A stretch of DNA of 7,667 nucleotides from contig OMSV01000203.1 in assembly GCA_900290385.1 (NCBI GenBank), forward strand, positions 2,039-9,705, written 5' to 3'. This document shows positions 1 to 5,696 of the stretch, piece by piece. This stretch comes from Syntrophobacter sp. SbD2. GTDB taxonomy: Bacteria; Desulfobacterota; Syntrophobacteria; Syntrophobacterales; Syntrophobacteraceae. The notes beneath the pieces were generated by a model. The model searched no databases. It was given only the letters and a program-made list of their open reading frames with translations, and had not been told where the DNA came from. The stretch's first letter is position 1, and each line of letters opens with the position of its first letter. Position numbers and translations under genes: made by a program.

Positions 1-383
1 TGGATGTGATCGAAATCTTGCTTTTCGAACATCCTGGCAAGAGTAAAGGCGCACAGGAAAGCGAAGATGTTTTCGCCCCCGAATTCCAGCGATTTCCATT
101 TCCGGATCGGGACCGTCCTGAACAGTTCCCATACCAGCTCCGGCTTTTTCCGGCGCCAGTAGGCGATATCGCCCGGCAGCCGCTTCAGGACGGCAATTCC
201 CAGGCGCTTGACGTCCCCGTAGGCCTGCATCTCCGAAGATAGTTTCCTGCTCAATTGTCCGTAAATGGTGAAGACTTCGACAGGCAGGCCGAGTCGTCGC
301 AAATTGACGACTTCCCGGAAGATAAAGGTTTCGGAAGGCTTAGGAAACCATAACAGAATGTAAGCGATTTTAGGAAGTTTCAA
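1..383 (-). CDS. GT4-family glycosyltransferase, N-terminal part only
   Basis: The minus strand encodes about 127 residues beginning LKLPKIAYILLWFPKPSETF and continuing IFREVVNLRRLGLPVEVFTI. This is the classic opening of the N-terminal Rossmann-like domain of GT-B group 1 (GT4) glycosyltransferases of the WcaL/exopolysaccharide type: a hydrophobic first strand, then the 'FP-x-SETF-x-x-E' loop, then a second strand. Near the window edge the frame reads ARMFEKQDFDHIH, which in this family leads into an 'HAHFA' strand. The C-terminal nucleotide-sugar domain with its E-x7-E motif would lie outside the window. The start is taken as TTG at 383, because no ATG or GTG occurs between the in-frame stop at 425-423 and residue 1, and because family homology begins right there. 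The ribosome-binding site is weak. The gene follows the 401-1453 gene after 17 bp and is probably co-transcribed with it. It presumably adds a sugar to the lipid-linked glycan at the cytoplasmic face. The family call is secure; the acceptor and donor sugars are unknown. Confidence 0.85.
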   Translation of the reverse strand, partial: MKLPKIAYILLWFPKPSETFIFREVVNLRRLGLPVEVFTIYGQLSRKLSSEMQAYGDVKRLGIAVLKRLPGDIAYWRRKKPELVWELFRTVPIRKWKSLEFGGENIFAFLCAFTLARMFEKQDFDHI

Positions 384-400
384 ATCGATATAGCCTAGGT

Positions 401-1453
401 TTAGGATTTTATTTCGGTTTCTCTAAGTTTTGCATTTAATTTTGCAGCTATTCTTTCATTCCCGCAGAAATTTTTCTTGCCGATGTTGCCCCGGTATTCG
501 GCGAGCTTTTCCTCAAAACGCGATAAACACGAAATGTGCGGAACAGCGTCCAGAGAATAGTCACCGTAATTAAGCTTCCTGACCATATGAGCGTTGAAAA
601 ACTGCTCATATGCCATATGAATCGGATAAGAAAAAATCGGTTTCCCAAGAAAAAGGGCTTCTGAGATAAGGTTATGGCCTCCATTGCATATAACATAACG
701 ACAGGTTGCAAGGTCCCTCAAAAGGCCGATTCTGGATGGCGACCTGAAAACGATGTTCCTGCTGCCGGGCTTTTCTCCATGGCCGTAGACTGTGTAACGA
801 TTTCCTGTTTTTTCCAGCTCGGGGACCAGTTTTCTGAAAGTCGGGGAGGTCTGGTAGACCAAAACATGCTCTCCGTCCGCAGGCCTGACATCTCTTAGGT
901 CCTTTCGCAAGACCGGGGGAAAAACGTCCGTAGTCTTAGGATCTCGCGGCGGCAATTCGTAAAATGAGCTTATGAAATAATGATCGGCCTTGCTAAACAT
1001 CAATTTCAGAGGCAGCGCATAAAGAAATCGGCTGAGCATCTGCCCCCTTGGAATTTCAAATCGAAGTTTGGTCAGAAAATGCTGATTGTCGAAGCTGATG
1101 CACATAATCCCCAACTCCCTGGCGATAATAGCAGTAAAGTATTCGTAGGCCGTTATGGCCAGGCAGGGTGAAAATCTCTCGATTTGTCCTATAATCCGCT
1201 TAACAGAAGGGTTTCTTCCAAACAGGACTTTGTATCCGTTCCTGATAGTGGCTGCAATGTCAACCTTGTTATTAGCATAAAAAGTTGCAGGGACAGGGAC
1301 TTCCAAGAACGAAAATCCCATTTTGACAACTTCTCGGACCGTCCCGGCGCCCAGGAACAGATACTCGTGTTGAGGGGCCTGTTCTGCGAGGGCTAAAGCC
1401 AGGCTCAAATGTCCGTAGGCATCACCCATTACTCCGACAATAATCCTGGCCAA
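401..1453 (-). CDS. GT-B glycosyltransferase, MurG-like (MJ1255/TIGR00661-type)
   Basis: This 350-residue protein has a GT-B layout. Residues 2-8 form the first strand (ARIIVGV), followed by the glycine-rich GDAYGH loop at 10-15. The C-terminal donor-binding signature is NGGHNLISEALFLGKPIFSYPI at 257-278, with an E-Q pair at 293-294. The NGGHN...E..x..GKP pattern is that of the GT28/GT1 glycosyltransferases related to MurG and, more closely, of the 'MJ1255' family of putative glycosyltransferases. I see no signal peptide or membrane span, so it is probably a cytoplasmic or membrane-peripheral enzyme using a nucleotide-sugar donor. The start is TTG at 1453. A strong GGAGGG (minus strand, 1469-1464) sits 10 nt upstream and decides it. 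The gene is separated from the upstream GT2 gene by about 195 bp containing a hairpin, so it may have its own promoter, and it reads into the GT4 gene 17 bp downstream. The length is normal for the family. The substrate cannot be predicted. Confidence 0.85.
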   Translation of the reverse strand: MARIIVGVMGDAYGHLSLALALAEQAPQHEYLFLGAGTVREVVKMGFSFLEVPVPATFYANNKVDIAATIRNGYKVLFGRNPSVKRIIGQIERFSPCLAITAYEYFTAIIARELGIMCISFDNQHFLTKLRFEIPRGQMLSRFLYALPLKLMFSKADHYFISSFYELPPRDPKTTDVFPPVLRKDLRDVRPADGEHVLVYQTSPTFRKLVPELEKTGNRYTVYGHGEKPGSRNIVFRSPSRIGLLRDLATCRYVICNGGHNLISEALFLGKPIFSYPIHMAYEQFFNAHMVRKLNYGDYSLDAVPHISCLSRFEEKLAEYRGNIGKKNFCGNERIAAKLNAKLRETEIKS

Positions 1454-1463
1454 ATTAAAAAAA

Positions 1464-1469
1464 CCCTCC
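1464..1469 (-). promoter_or_regulatory. Shine-Dalgarno GGAGGG fixing a TTG start
   Basis: On the minus strand GGAGGG is followed by a 10-nt T-rich spacer and then TTG at 1453-1451. It is the best ribosome-binding site in the window and supports the TTG as the true initiation codon of the MurG-like glycosyltransferase. Confidence 0.7.
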
Positions 1470-1520
1470 GGCCCGCATCAATACCGATGCCGGCAGAATC
1501 GATAACGCTCGGCTAAATCA

Positions 1521-1555
1521 ATTGTATAATCGCATAATCCCATAAAGCAGGTCAA
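1521..1555 (-). promoter_or_regulatory. Possible weak promoter upstream of the MurG-like transferase gene
   Basis: Reading the minus strand, TTGACC (1555-1550) resembles a -35 box and TATACA (1528-1523), within an A+T-rich stretch, resembles a -10 box. The spacer is about 21 nt, longer than the usual 16-18, so the two may not belong together. The reason to consider a promoter here is the 195-bp gap and the hairpin separating this gene from the GT2 gene. Confidence 0.2.
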
Positions 1556-1621
1556 TGTTCCGAAGCAGGTGAACAAACCTTGAATCGTCACGGTCCGCCA
1601 GTCCTGTGCCCTCTCTTCGCA

Positions 1622-1648
1622 TACGGGTTTGCAGCTACAAACCCGGTA
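1622..1648 (-). terminator. Hairpin immediately after the GT2 gene stop codon
   Basis: CGGGTTTG (1624-1631) and CAAACCCG (1638-1645) form a perfect 8-bp stem with a 6-nt loop. The pairing can be lengthened by two base pairs around a single bulge. It begins one or two bases after the TAG stop (1651-1649) of the minus-strand GT2 gene. No U-tract follows on the minus strand (the next bases are TGCGAAGAG), so it is not a canonical intrinsic terminator. It could be a weak terminator, an RNA 3'-end stabiliser or an attenuating structure within an operon. Confidence 0.45.
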
Positions 1649-2836
1649 CTAACTCTTTCGAATGATTTCCTTCACCTTCCCACCCCATGTCACCCGGTAT
1701 GAGATGCCCCGCCACGAAAGCAAATTGCTAAACCATGTGCCTGCATAGCACAGGACGGCCATGAAATTGGCGGCTAAGACGGCCGGGATCCATCTCCATA
1801 TAGGAATATCTTCATGAATGAGGGTTCGCCATTTCATGCTGATGGCCAAAAAGGCTGCCAGGAATGCGCATCCGGCAACGGTCATGTACTTAGGGGCGAA
1901 CCCCATAATTCCGGCTGCACAAGCGAGACCTGCCAGAAAAGGTGCGCAAAGAAGATGCGCCACAATAGCCGAGGCAGCCCAGGTGGCCGGCTGGCAGACC
2001 TTTAGGAAAAAAAGCTGTCTTTTGAGCCATCCATACCAGGCTCGAAAGGTTACGCCTCCAATCGGCGTTAGCAGGCAGGCTGAAGAAACAGGCCGAACCC
2101 TGATTCCGGCTTTCGCCAGGCGTGTGCCCATCGACACGTCATCCACCAAATTTGCACCCCAAAGGGCGCTGATCCTGTTTTCTTCGAAAATTCGCCTGCT
2201 TATGGCTGTGGCGCCTCCCCATGGCTGGGTAATGGATTCTATTCCCTGCATCAGATGAATGGCCATAACCGATACTAGCATCCCCAGGGTCGGCAATCGG
2301 CAATCCCCGGGAACGACGCGGTGAAATCCTGTGGTCATAACCGCTTTGCCTGAGACAATGGGGCTTACGAGGTCTGCAAGAAAGCGCTGCGGGGCCCAGT
2401 GCGTGCTGTCGCAAAAGACCAGTATTTCAATTGACGAATCCAAAGCAGCCAAGCCTGCCAGCAGGTTATGATTTTTCTGGCTGCACCGGGACGCAGCCCC
2501 GCTCACTATGTGTCGCGCATTTCTTTTTGTTTGAATCACCCGGCTTACAATCTGCACGGCAGGGTCATTACTGTTGCAGGTGACAAAAATCGCCTCATAA
2601 TTGGGATAGGACTGATCGAGGAGCGATTCCAGGCAGGCTTTCATGACAGGAGTATTGCCAGTCAGCGGAATAATCACACCCACACTGGGGGCGCAATGAG
2701 ACGGATTGCGCGTGGCGGCGTCAGTGCTTCGAACCTGCCCTGCAAAACCCCCGCGCACATGGGCCTTGCCGAGAAAGTAAATCCCGTAAGGGAGGAGAAG
2801 CCCCAGCGTGAGCGACAGCAAAAAAAAGATTCCCAA
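1649..2836 (-). CDS. Membrane-anchored GT2/GT21-type glycosyltransferase (ceramide glucosyltransferase/HpnI-like)
   Basis: This 395-residue protein has an N-terminal membrane span (about 3-22), a GT-A domain and a C-terminal block of about three hydrophobic spans (about 288-312, 318-336 and 348-370). The GT-A domain shows strand 1 SVGVIIPLTG (51-60), the acidic NSNDP at 88-92 (D91), FCDS with D143, WGGATAISRRIF at 206-217 and VDDVSMG at 231-237 (D232/D233). This order of three Asp motifs plus C-terminal spans is that of ceramide glucosyltransferases and bacterial HpnI-type enzymes, which transfer sugar from a nucleotide sugar to a membrane lipid on the cytoplasmic side. The usual (Q/R)xxRW motif is not evident; the corresponding stretch reads WLKRQLFFL (270-278). 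The start is TTG at 2836, preceded by AGGA at 10 nt. An in-frame stop at 2851-2849 leaves no ATG or GTG option upstream. The gene lies 55 bp after the flippase gene, as in an operon. The lipid acceptor is unknown, and the enzyme could be the initiating or an early glycan transferase. Confidence 0.8.
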   Translation of the reverse strand: MGIFFLLSLTLGLLLPYGIYFLGKAHVRGGFAGQVRSTDAATRNPSHCAPSVGVIIPLTGNTPVMKACLESLLDQSYPNYEAIFVTCNSNDPAVQIVSRVIQTKRNARHIVSGAASRCSQKNHNLLAGLAALDSSIEILVFCDSTHWAPQRFLADLVSPIVSGKAVMTTGFHRVVPGDCRLPTLGMLVSVMAIHLMQGIESITQPWGGATAISRRIFEENRISALWGANLVDDVSMGTRLAKAGIRVRPVSSACLLTPIGGVTFRAWYGWLKRQLFFLKVCQPATWAASAIVAHLLCAPFLAGLACAAGIMGFAPKYMTVAGCAFLAAFLAISMKWRTLIHEDIPIWRWIPAVLAANFMAVLCYAGTWFSNLLSWRGISYRVTWGGKVKEIIRKS

Positions 2837-2891
2837 TCGAATCCCGTCCTATGTTTTTTACTAAAACGAAACCCACCTGCAACTGCGGCCT

Positions 2892-4457
2892 TTACCGCAA
2901 AACGGACTGGCAGAGGTGGGCCCTGCGCGATTTGTTGAATTCATGCCACCGGTAACATGCCAGAGTCAGTACTGGAAGCAGGGCCAAAATTTCTGAAGCC
3001 TCTCTGAACAGGTAAATTCGTGAAAGAAGATAGAGGATTCCGCCCAGGGTGGCTGTGGAGATAAGGCGGAACAGGGCCGTTTTTGAAATCAACCCGAAGC
3101 GCAATTGACAGGTTGAAACAGTGGCCAGAGCAACAACAGCTTTGGTCAAAACTATTGCAAGAACGCTCCCCAGGAGTGGATTTGCAGGGATGAGCACCGC
3201 GCAGCATATAATGTTGAAAGCAAGTCCGCCCAGGTAAAAAGACAACAACAATAATTCGTGCTTCATGCTGATCATTAGATAGGCGGCAAGGTTGTGCATA
3301 AATCCGATGGCGATGGTAGGCACGAGGTATTTCTGCATCCAGACCGCGTCGCCGTAGGCGGGGCCGTATATCAGACCGATGAGCCTGTCGCTTTCTATGA
3401 ACAGGACGAACATAATCGGCAATGCGGCAGCGAGCAGCCATTCTGTCGAATTCCGGACGAGGCGGGCCAGTTCAACGCGGTCGGTTTCCCAGAGTTTCAC
3501 GAATAGTGGAAACAGGATGTTTTTCAGCAGCAAGTTTGCTGTCAGCATTGAGATCCCGTCCACTATTTCCCAGGTTACGCTATACTGGGCGACGTGGGTT
3601 GGACCGCCGAACCGCTGGAGGAAGAAGATGTTTGCCTTGTTGTACAGAATGGCCGCAATTGCCATAAGGGTGAAAGCGATGCTGCCCCGCCCTGTTGCCC
3701 AGACATGGCTGATTCGGGGCAGGTGAAAACGCAGGCTGGTTCTTTTTGCAGAAGTTAACAGCACTCCGGCCAGGTTTGCGGCGGTTTCGACGATCTTGTA
3801 AAATGCGACGATCAAAGGGGCCGCCCCCAGGAAAAGCAGGGATAGACCGTAACCGAACCCCACGGTTGCGCCCATGGCCTTGATCTTTCCTTCCAGAGCC
3901 TGATGGCCCTCCACCTGGAAGACAACGAAGAAGGAACTCGCCAGGGCCTCCGTCCCGACCCCAATCCCAAGTACAAAAACCAGCATCTTCAGGCCGTGCG
4001 AATAGCCCTGCCAGTGAACGAAAAAAAGCATGCCGAGGCATCCACAGGCTAAAAGCATACCCTTCAGCATGCTCACTTGAACCAGAATCTCGCCCTGTTC
4101 ATTCTCTTTACGCACCAAAAGAGGCACCATGTGCTGGTTCAACCCGAATTCGGCCACGAACAGAAGGATCTGCCCCACGCTCAGGGCCAGCATGAATTCG
4201 CCGTAGGTGGTCGTGTTGCGCCTGGCGAGCGAAATCATAAAGAGGGCCGCCAACCCTTCTCTGACCCAGTGAGCACTCAAGAGGTAAGCGAATTTCCTAA
4301 GGACCCCATTCGATGAGCAGTTGCCGTCGCGGTCCCCGCCTTTCTCTATCGCGCCTTCATCCGGTCCGCGGAGGAATGCCGAAGCAAACACCCTTGAGAC
4401 ATGCTGTTGAAAAAAGTGAAACATCGGTCTTGCGCTTCTCAGACAGCCCATGGACAC
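2892..4457 (-). CDS. Wzx-like polysaccharide flippase (MOP superfamily)
   Basis: This 521-residue polytopic membrane protein is of the oligosaccharide-flippase/PST type. It has about twelve to fourteen hydrophobic spans from residue 55 to the C terminus. Family landmarks are the first-helix region LRKFAYLLSAHWVREG (53-68), then YGEFMLALSVGQ and AEFGLNQ (85-107), and LIGLIYGPAY at 359-368, matching the conserved 'LFG-x-x-Y' loop of Wzx proteins. It should move an undecaprenol-linked glycan from the cytoplasmic to the periplasmic leaflet. The first about 52 residues are an unusual hydrophilic, charged extension (GPDEGAIEKGGDRDGN). The longest frame starts at GTG 4457, but ATG 4451 and ATG 4424 are equally possible and none has a good ribosome-binding site. 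It is the first of the minus-strand run of polysaccharide genes and lies 55 bp before the GT2 gene. The function call is firm; the glycan is unknown. Confidence 0.88.
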   Translation of the reverse strand: MSMGCLRSARPMFHFFQQHVSRVFASAFLRGPDEGAIEKGGDRDGNCSSNGVLRKFAYLLSAHWVREGLAALFMISLARRNTTTYGEFMLALSVGQILLFVAEFGLNQHMVPLLVRKENEQGEILVQVSMLKGMLLACGCLGMLFFVHWQGYSHGLKMLVFVLGIGVGTEALASSFFVVFQVEGHQALEGKIKAMGATVGFGYGLSLLFLGAAPLIVAFYKIVETAANLAGVLLTSAKRTSLRFHLPRISHVWATGRGSIAFTLMAIAAILYNKANIFFLQRFGGPTHVAQYSVTWEIVDGISMLTANLLLKNILFPLFVKLWETDRVELARLVRNSTEWLLAAALPIMFVLFIESDRLIGLIYGPAYGDAVWMQKYLVPTIAIGFMHNLAAYLMISMKHELLLLSFYLGGLAFNIICCAVLIPANPLLGSVLAIVLTKAVVALATVSTCQLRFGLISKTALFRLISTATLGGILYLLSRIYLFREASEILALLPVLTLACYRWHEFNKSRRAHLCQSVLR

Positions 4458-4614
4458 TCTGCGCCGGGAAGACGTCGAGGGGGATTTCTGGCCTGAAATC
4501 GACCGGGATATGTGAAGAGTTGATACGGGTAAAACCGGGTTTTGTGAGACATAGTAGAAAATCCAGTGCAGATATATCGATTATCCTCCGGAAAGGTACG
4601 ACAAGTTTTGTCTT

Positions 4615-4661
4615 TTTCCAACTTATTTATGGCATTATATATTAATTTTGGCCCTGAAGGA
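4615..4661 (+). promoter_or_regulatory. Candidate promoter and ribosome-binding site for the small plus-strand ORF
   Basis: TTTCCA (4615-4620, four of six to the -35 consensus) and TATATT (4638-4643, five of six to the -10 consensus) are separated by 17 nt. AAGGA (4657-4661) follows, 7 nt before the ATG at 4669. The order and spacing are coherent, but A+T-rich DNA produces such matches by chance. Confidence 0.3.
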
Positions 4662-4668
4662 TGCAATT

Positions 4669-4875
4669 ATGCGGACATCAACTTCTTGCCTTCGGGCGCT
4701 TACGTGCAGTTTCTTTATATTCCTGCTGCTCTTCAGGATCAGCATAAGCGGTTTTAGGTCTTGGCTTGCGCAGGCGAAATCCAGGTTGTCTGAAAAGGCG
4801 CCGGCTCTGCCGGACTCCCAGGGTAACCCCCCATATAAACGTAGGCGAAAAACGATCAATGAGCAAGCGTGGTGA
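4669..4875 (+). CDS. Hypothetical 68-residue protein with N-terminal hydrophobic segment (doubtful)
   Basis: I do not recognise this reading frame. The product begins MRTSTSCLRALTCSFFIFLL and has a basic n-region, a hydrophobic stretch at about residues 10-27, then a polar tail ending PPYKRRRKTINEQAW. That layout suits a single-span membrane peptide or a signal-anchored small protein. In its favour are AAGGA 7 nt before the ATG and a fair promoter just upstream. Against it are the lack of any known family, only two cysteines early in the chain with no lipobox, and overlapping open frames of similar length on the opposite strand. Its stop is only 30 bp from the 3' end of the convergent lipocalin-like gene. 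It may be a real orphan small protein, a remnant, or chance. Confidence 0.3.
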   Translation: MRTSTSCLRALTCSFFIFLLLFRISISGFRSWLAQAKSRLSEKAPALPDSQGNPPYKRRRKTINEQAW

Positions 4876-4905
4876 ACGGTTACGACACTCCCGGCATAGT
4901 TTCGG

Positions 4906-5274
4906 TCATTTGCCGCAAGCCTGCTGTGGTGTCCTCGTCATGACCAATTCGATGGTGAGGCCCTTATTCGTGGTCAATGTGCCGACTATCTTGGCGTCGG
5001 AAGTAAGATGTCCAGTGAAGGTGTAACCGTCGCGATGGGAAGCCTGAATCGCGTTTTCCTTGAGTGTGCCCGTGAAATGATAGACTGCATTGTTCTGTGC
5101 TTCGTACACAATGACGAACCCGCTCACAGTGTCATTCATATTGTCCACATGGGCCCTTATCTCCGTAAACATATATCGGGCTTGCCAGGTGCCGCTGATG
5201 TCGACCTGTGCGATTGCTTGCGAAGCGAAGACAAAAACCAGGATAAAAGAAACCGCCAATTTCCTGAGGGTCAT
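4906..5274 (-). CDS. Small secreted lipocalin-like beta-barrel protein, function unknown
   Basis: The 122-residue product starts MTLRKLAVSFILVFVFASQA and has a Sec signal peptide with an A-I-A signal peptidase I site (cleavage after about residue 22), so it should be periplasmic or outer-surface. The mature part opens DISGTWQ (25-31), a G-x-W strand of lipocalin/calycin type. It continues as an alternating polar/hydrophobic beta-meander with recurring F-T-G / V-G-T turns: VSGFVIVYE, YHFTGTLKE, YTFTGHLTS and KIVGTLTTN. One cysteine (C120) lies near the C terminus, too late for a lipoprotein. The ATG at 5274 is preceded by AAAGGA (minus strand, 5292-5287) at a somewhat long 12-nt spacing. I cannot name a family. 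Such small barrels are often annotated as hypothetical. It lies about 450 bp upstream of the flippase gene on the same strand, so a link to the polysaccharide cluster is possible but unproven. Confidence 0.75.
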   Translation of the reverse strand: MTLRKLAVSFILVFVFASQAIAQVDISGTWQARYMFTEIRAHVDNMNDTVSGFVIVYEAQNNAVYHFTGTLKENAIQASHRDGYTFTGHLTSDAKIVGTLTTNKGLTIELVMTRTPQQACGK

Positions 5275-5392
5275 CGCTGATGCATTTCCTTTATGAGTTT
5301 AAAGCCGATTCGGAGATCCTGTTGCCGTCATTTTCCTCTCCGGCCTCTTCAAATGGAGGCGACACAATCAAGGAGCACTATACAATATTTTC

Positions 5393-5416
5393 ATGCTTCG
5401 CGGGTGACGCGAGCAT
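5393..5416. repeat. Imperfect inverted repeat (ATGC-TCGCG stem)
   Basis: ATGCTTCGCG (5393-5402) pairs with CGCGAGCAT (5408-5416) around GGTGA, giving nine base pairs with one bulged T. No T-run follows on either strand, so it is not an obvious intrinsic terminator. It could be a regulatory dyad upstream of either divergent gene. Confidence 0.35.
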
Positions 5417-5493
5417 CATGGAAAATTGCGTTCAAAAAAGTATCAAATGATGTTTTTCAAAAGCGCGGGGAGCGTCGAGATTGAGCGCTCGGC

Positions 5494-5511
5494 CACACGC
5501 GCTTGCGTGTG
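5494..5511. repeat. Perfect 7-bp inverted repeat with GCTT loop
   Basis: CACACGC (5494-5500) and GCGTGTG (5505-5511) flank a four-base GCTT loop. The hairpin is compact and G+C-rich but has no T-tract, and it lies in the divergent intergenic region. Its role is unknown. Confidence 0.4.
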
Positions 5512-5635
5512 TACGCCTGGCTGGGCCTAGAGATCGAGGTGAAACTTTCCCCCGCTCAGTTTGAGGTTATTCGCCGCTCTACTCTGGAAAAAACGTCGAC
5601 ACCCCACTCCACCGGAACAATTATGAAGTTTCTTC

Positions 5636-5664
5636 TTTCGAGACTGAACTCTCAAAATTATAAT
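5636..5664 (+). promoter_or_regulatory. Candidate promoter of the disrupted membrane-protein gene
   Basis: A perfect -10 box TATAAT lies at 5659-5664, 32 bp before the ATG at 5697. At 17 nt spacing the -35 is TTTCGA, only three of six to consensus. A GAGA/TCTC dyad (5640-5653) overlaps the spacer and could bind a regulator. Confidence 0.4.
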
Positions 5665-5696
5665 CCTTACCAGCAGATATGGAAGGGAGACGGACT

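Larger units (their letters stand above)
4458..4905. other. Sparse region upstream of the flippase gene
   Basis: About 450 bp without a recognisable gene apart from a doubtful 68-codon plus-strand frame (4669-4875). It includes a dyad AAAACC-G-GGTTTT at 4531-4543 that lies in the presumed flippase leader and could be an operator or a small hairpin. A CCGGC-TCT-GCCGG stem-loop sits at 4801-4813. The 4560-4650 stretch is A+T-rich and is the likely place for promoters on either strand. For the minus strand, TTGGAA and TACCTT are 17 nt apart, but the match is poor. No tRNA or conserved riboswitch was seen. Confidence 0.4.
5275..5696. other. Divergent intergenic region with hairpins
   Basis: About 420 bp between the start of the minus-strand lipocalin-like gene and the start of the plus-strand membrane-protein gene. 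Short open frames here resemble no protein and look like chance. It holds two inverted repeats, one plausible plus-strand promoter near 5636-5664, and a TATAGT (minus strand, 5382-5377) without a matching -35. The base composition changes from A+T-rich (5380-5460) to G+C-rich (5460-5540). Confidence 0.5.

Noticed and set aside
1..242. Plus-strand open frame opposite the GT4 gene
   Set aside because: The minus strand encodes an unmistakable GT4 N terminus over the same bases, and the plus-strand peptide resembles nothing.
1814..2258. Plus-strand open frames inside the GT2 gene
   Set aside because: They are antisense shadows of a well-supported transferase and lack ribosome-binding sites or family features.
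3379..4041. Long alternative frames on both strands within the flippase gene
   Set aside because: They are rich in Arg, Pro and Gly, as expected of shifted G+C-rich codons, and the hydrophobic flippase frame explains the DNA.
4801..4813. CCGGC-TCT-GCCGG as a terminator
   Set aside because: The stem is only 5 bp with a 3-nt loop and no T-run, and it lies inside a possible reading frame.
5271..5292. Four-codon leader ORF (ATG CAT CAG CGA TGA) overlapping the lipocalin-like start codon on the minus strand
   Set aside because: Its ATG is only 1 nt from the AAAGGA, too close for initiation. The overlap with the ATG is likely chance.
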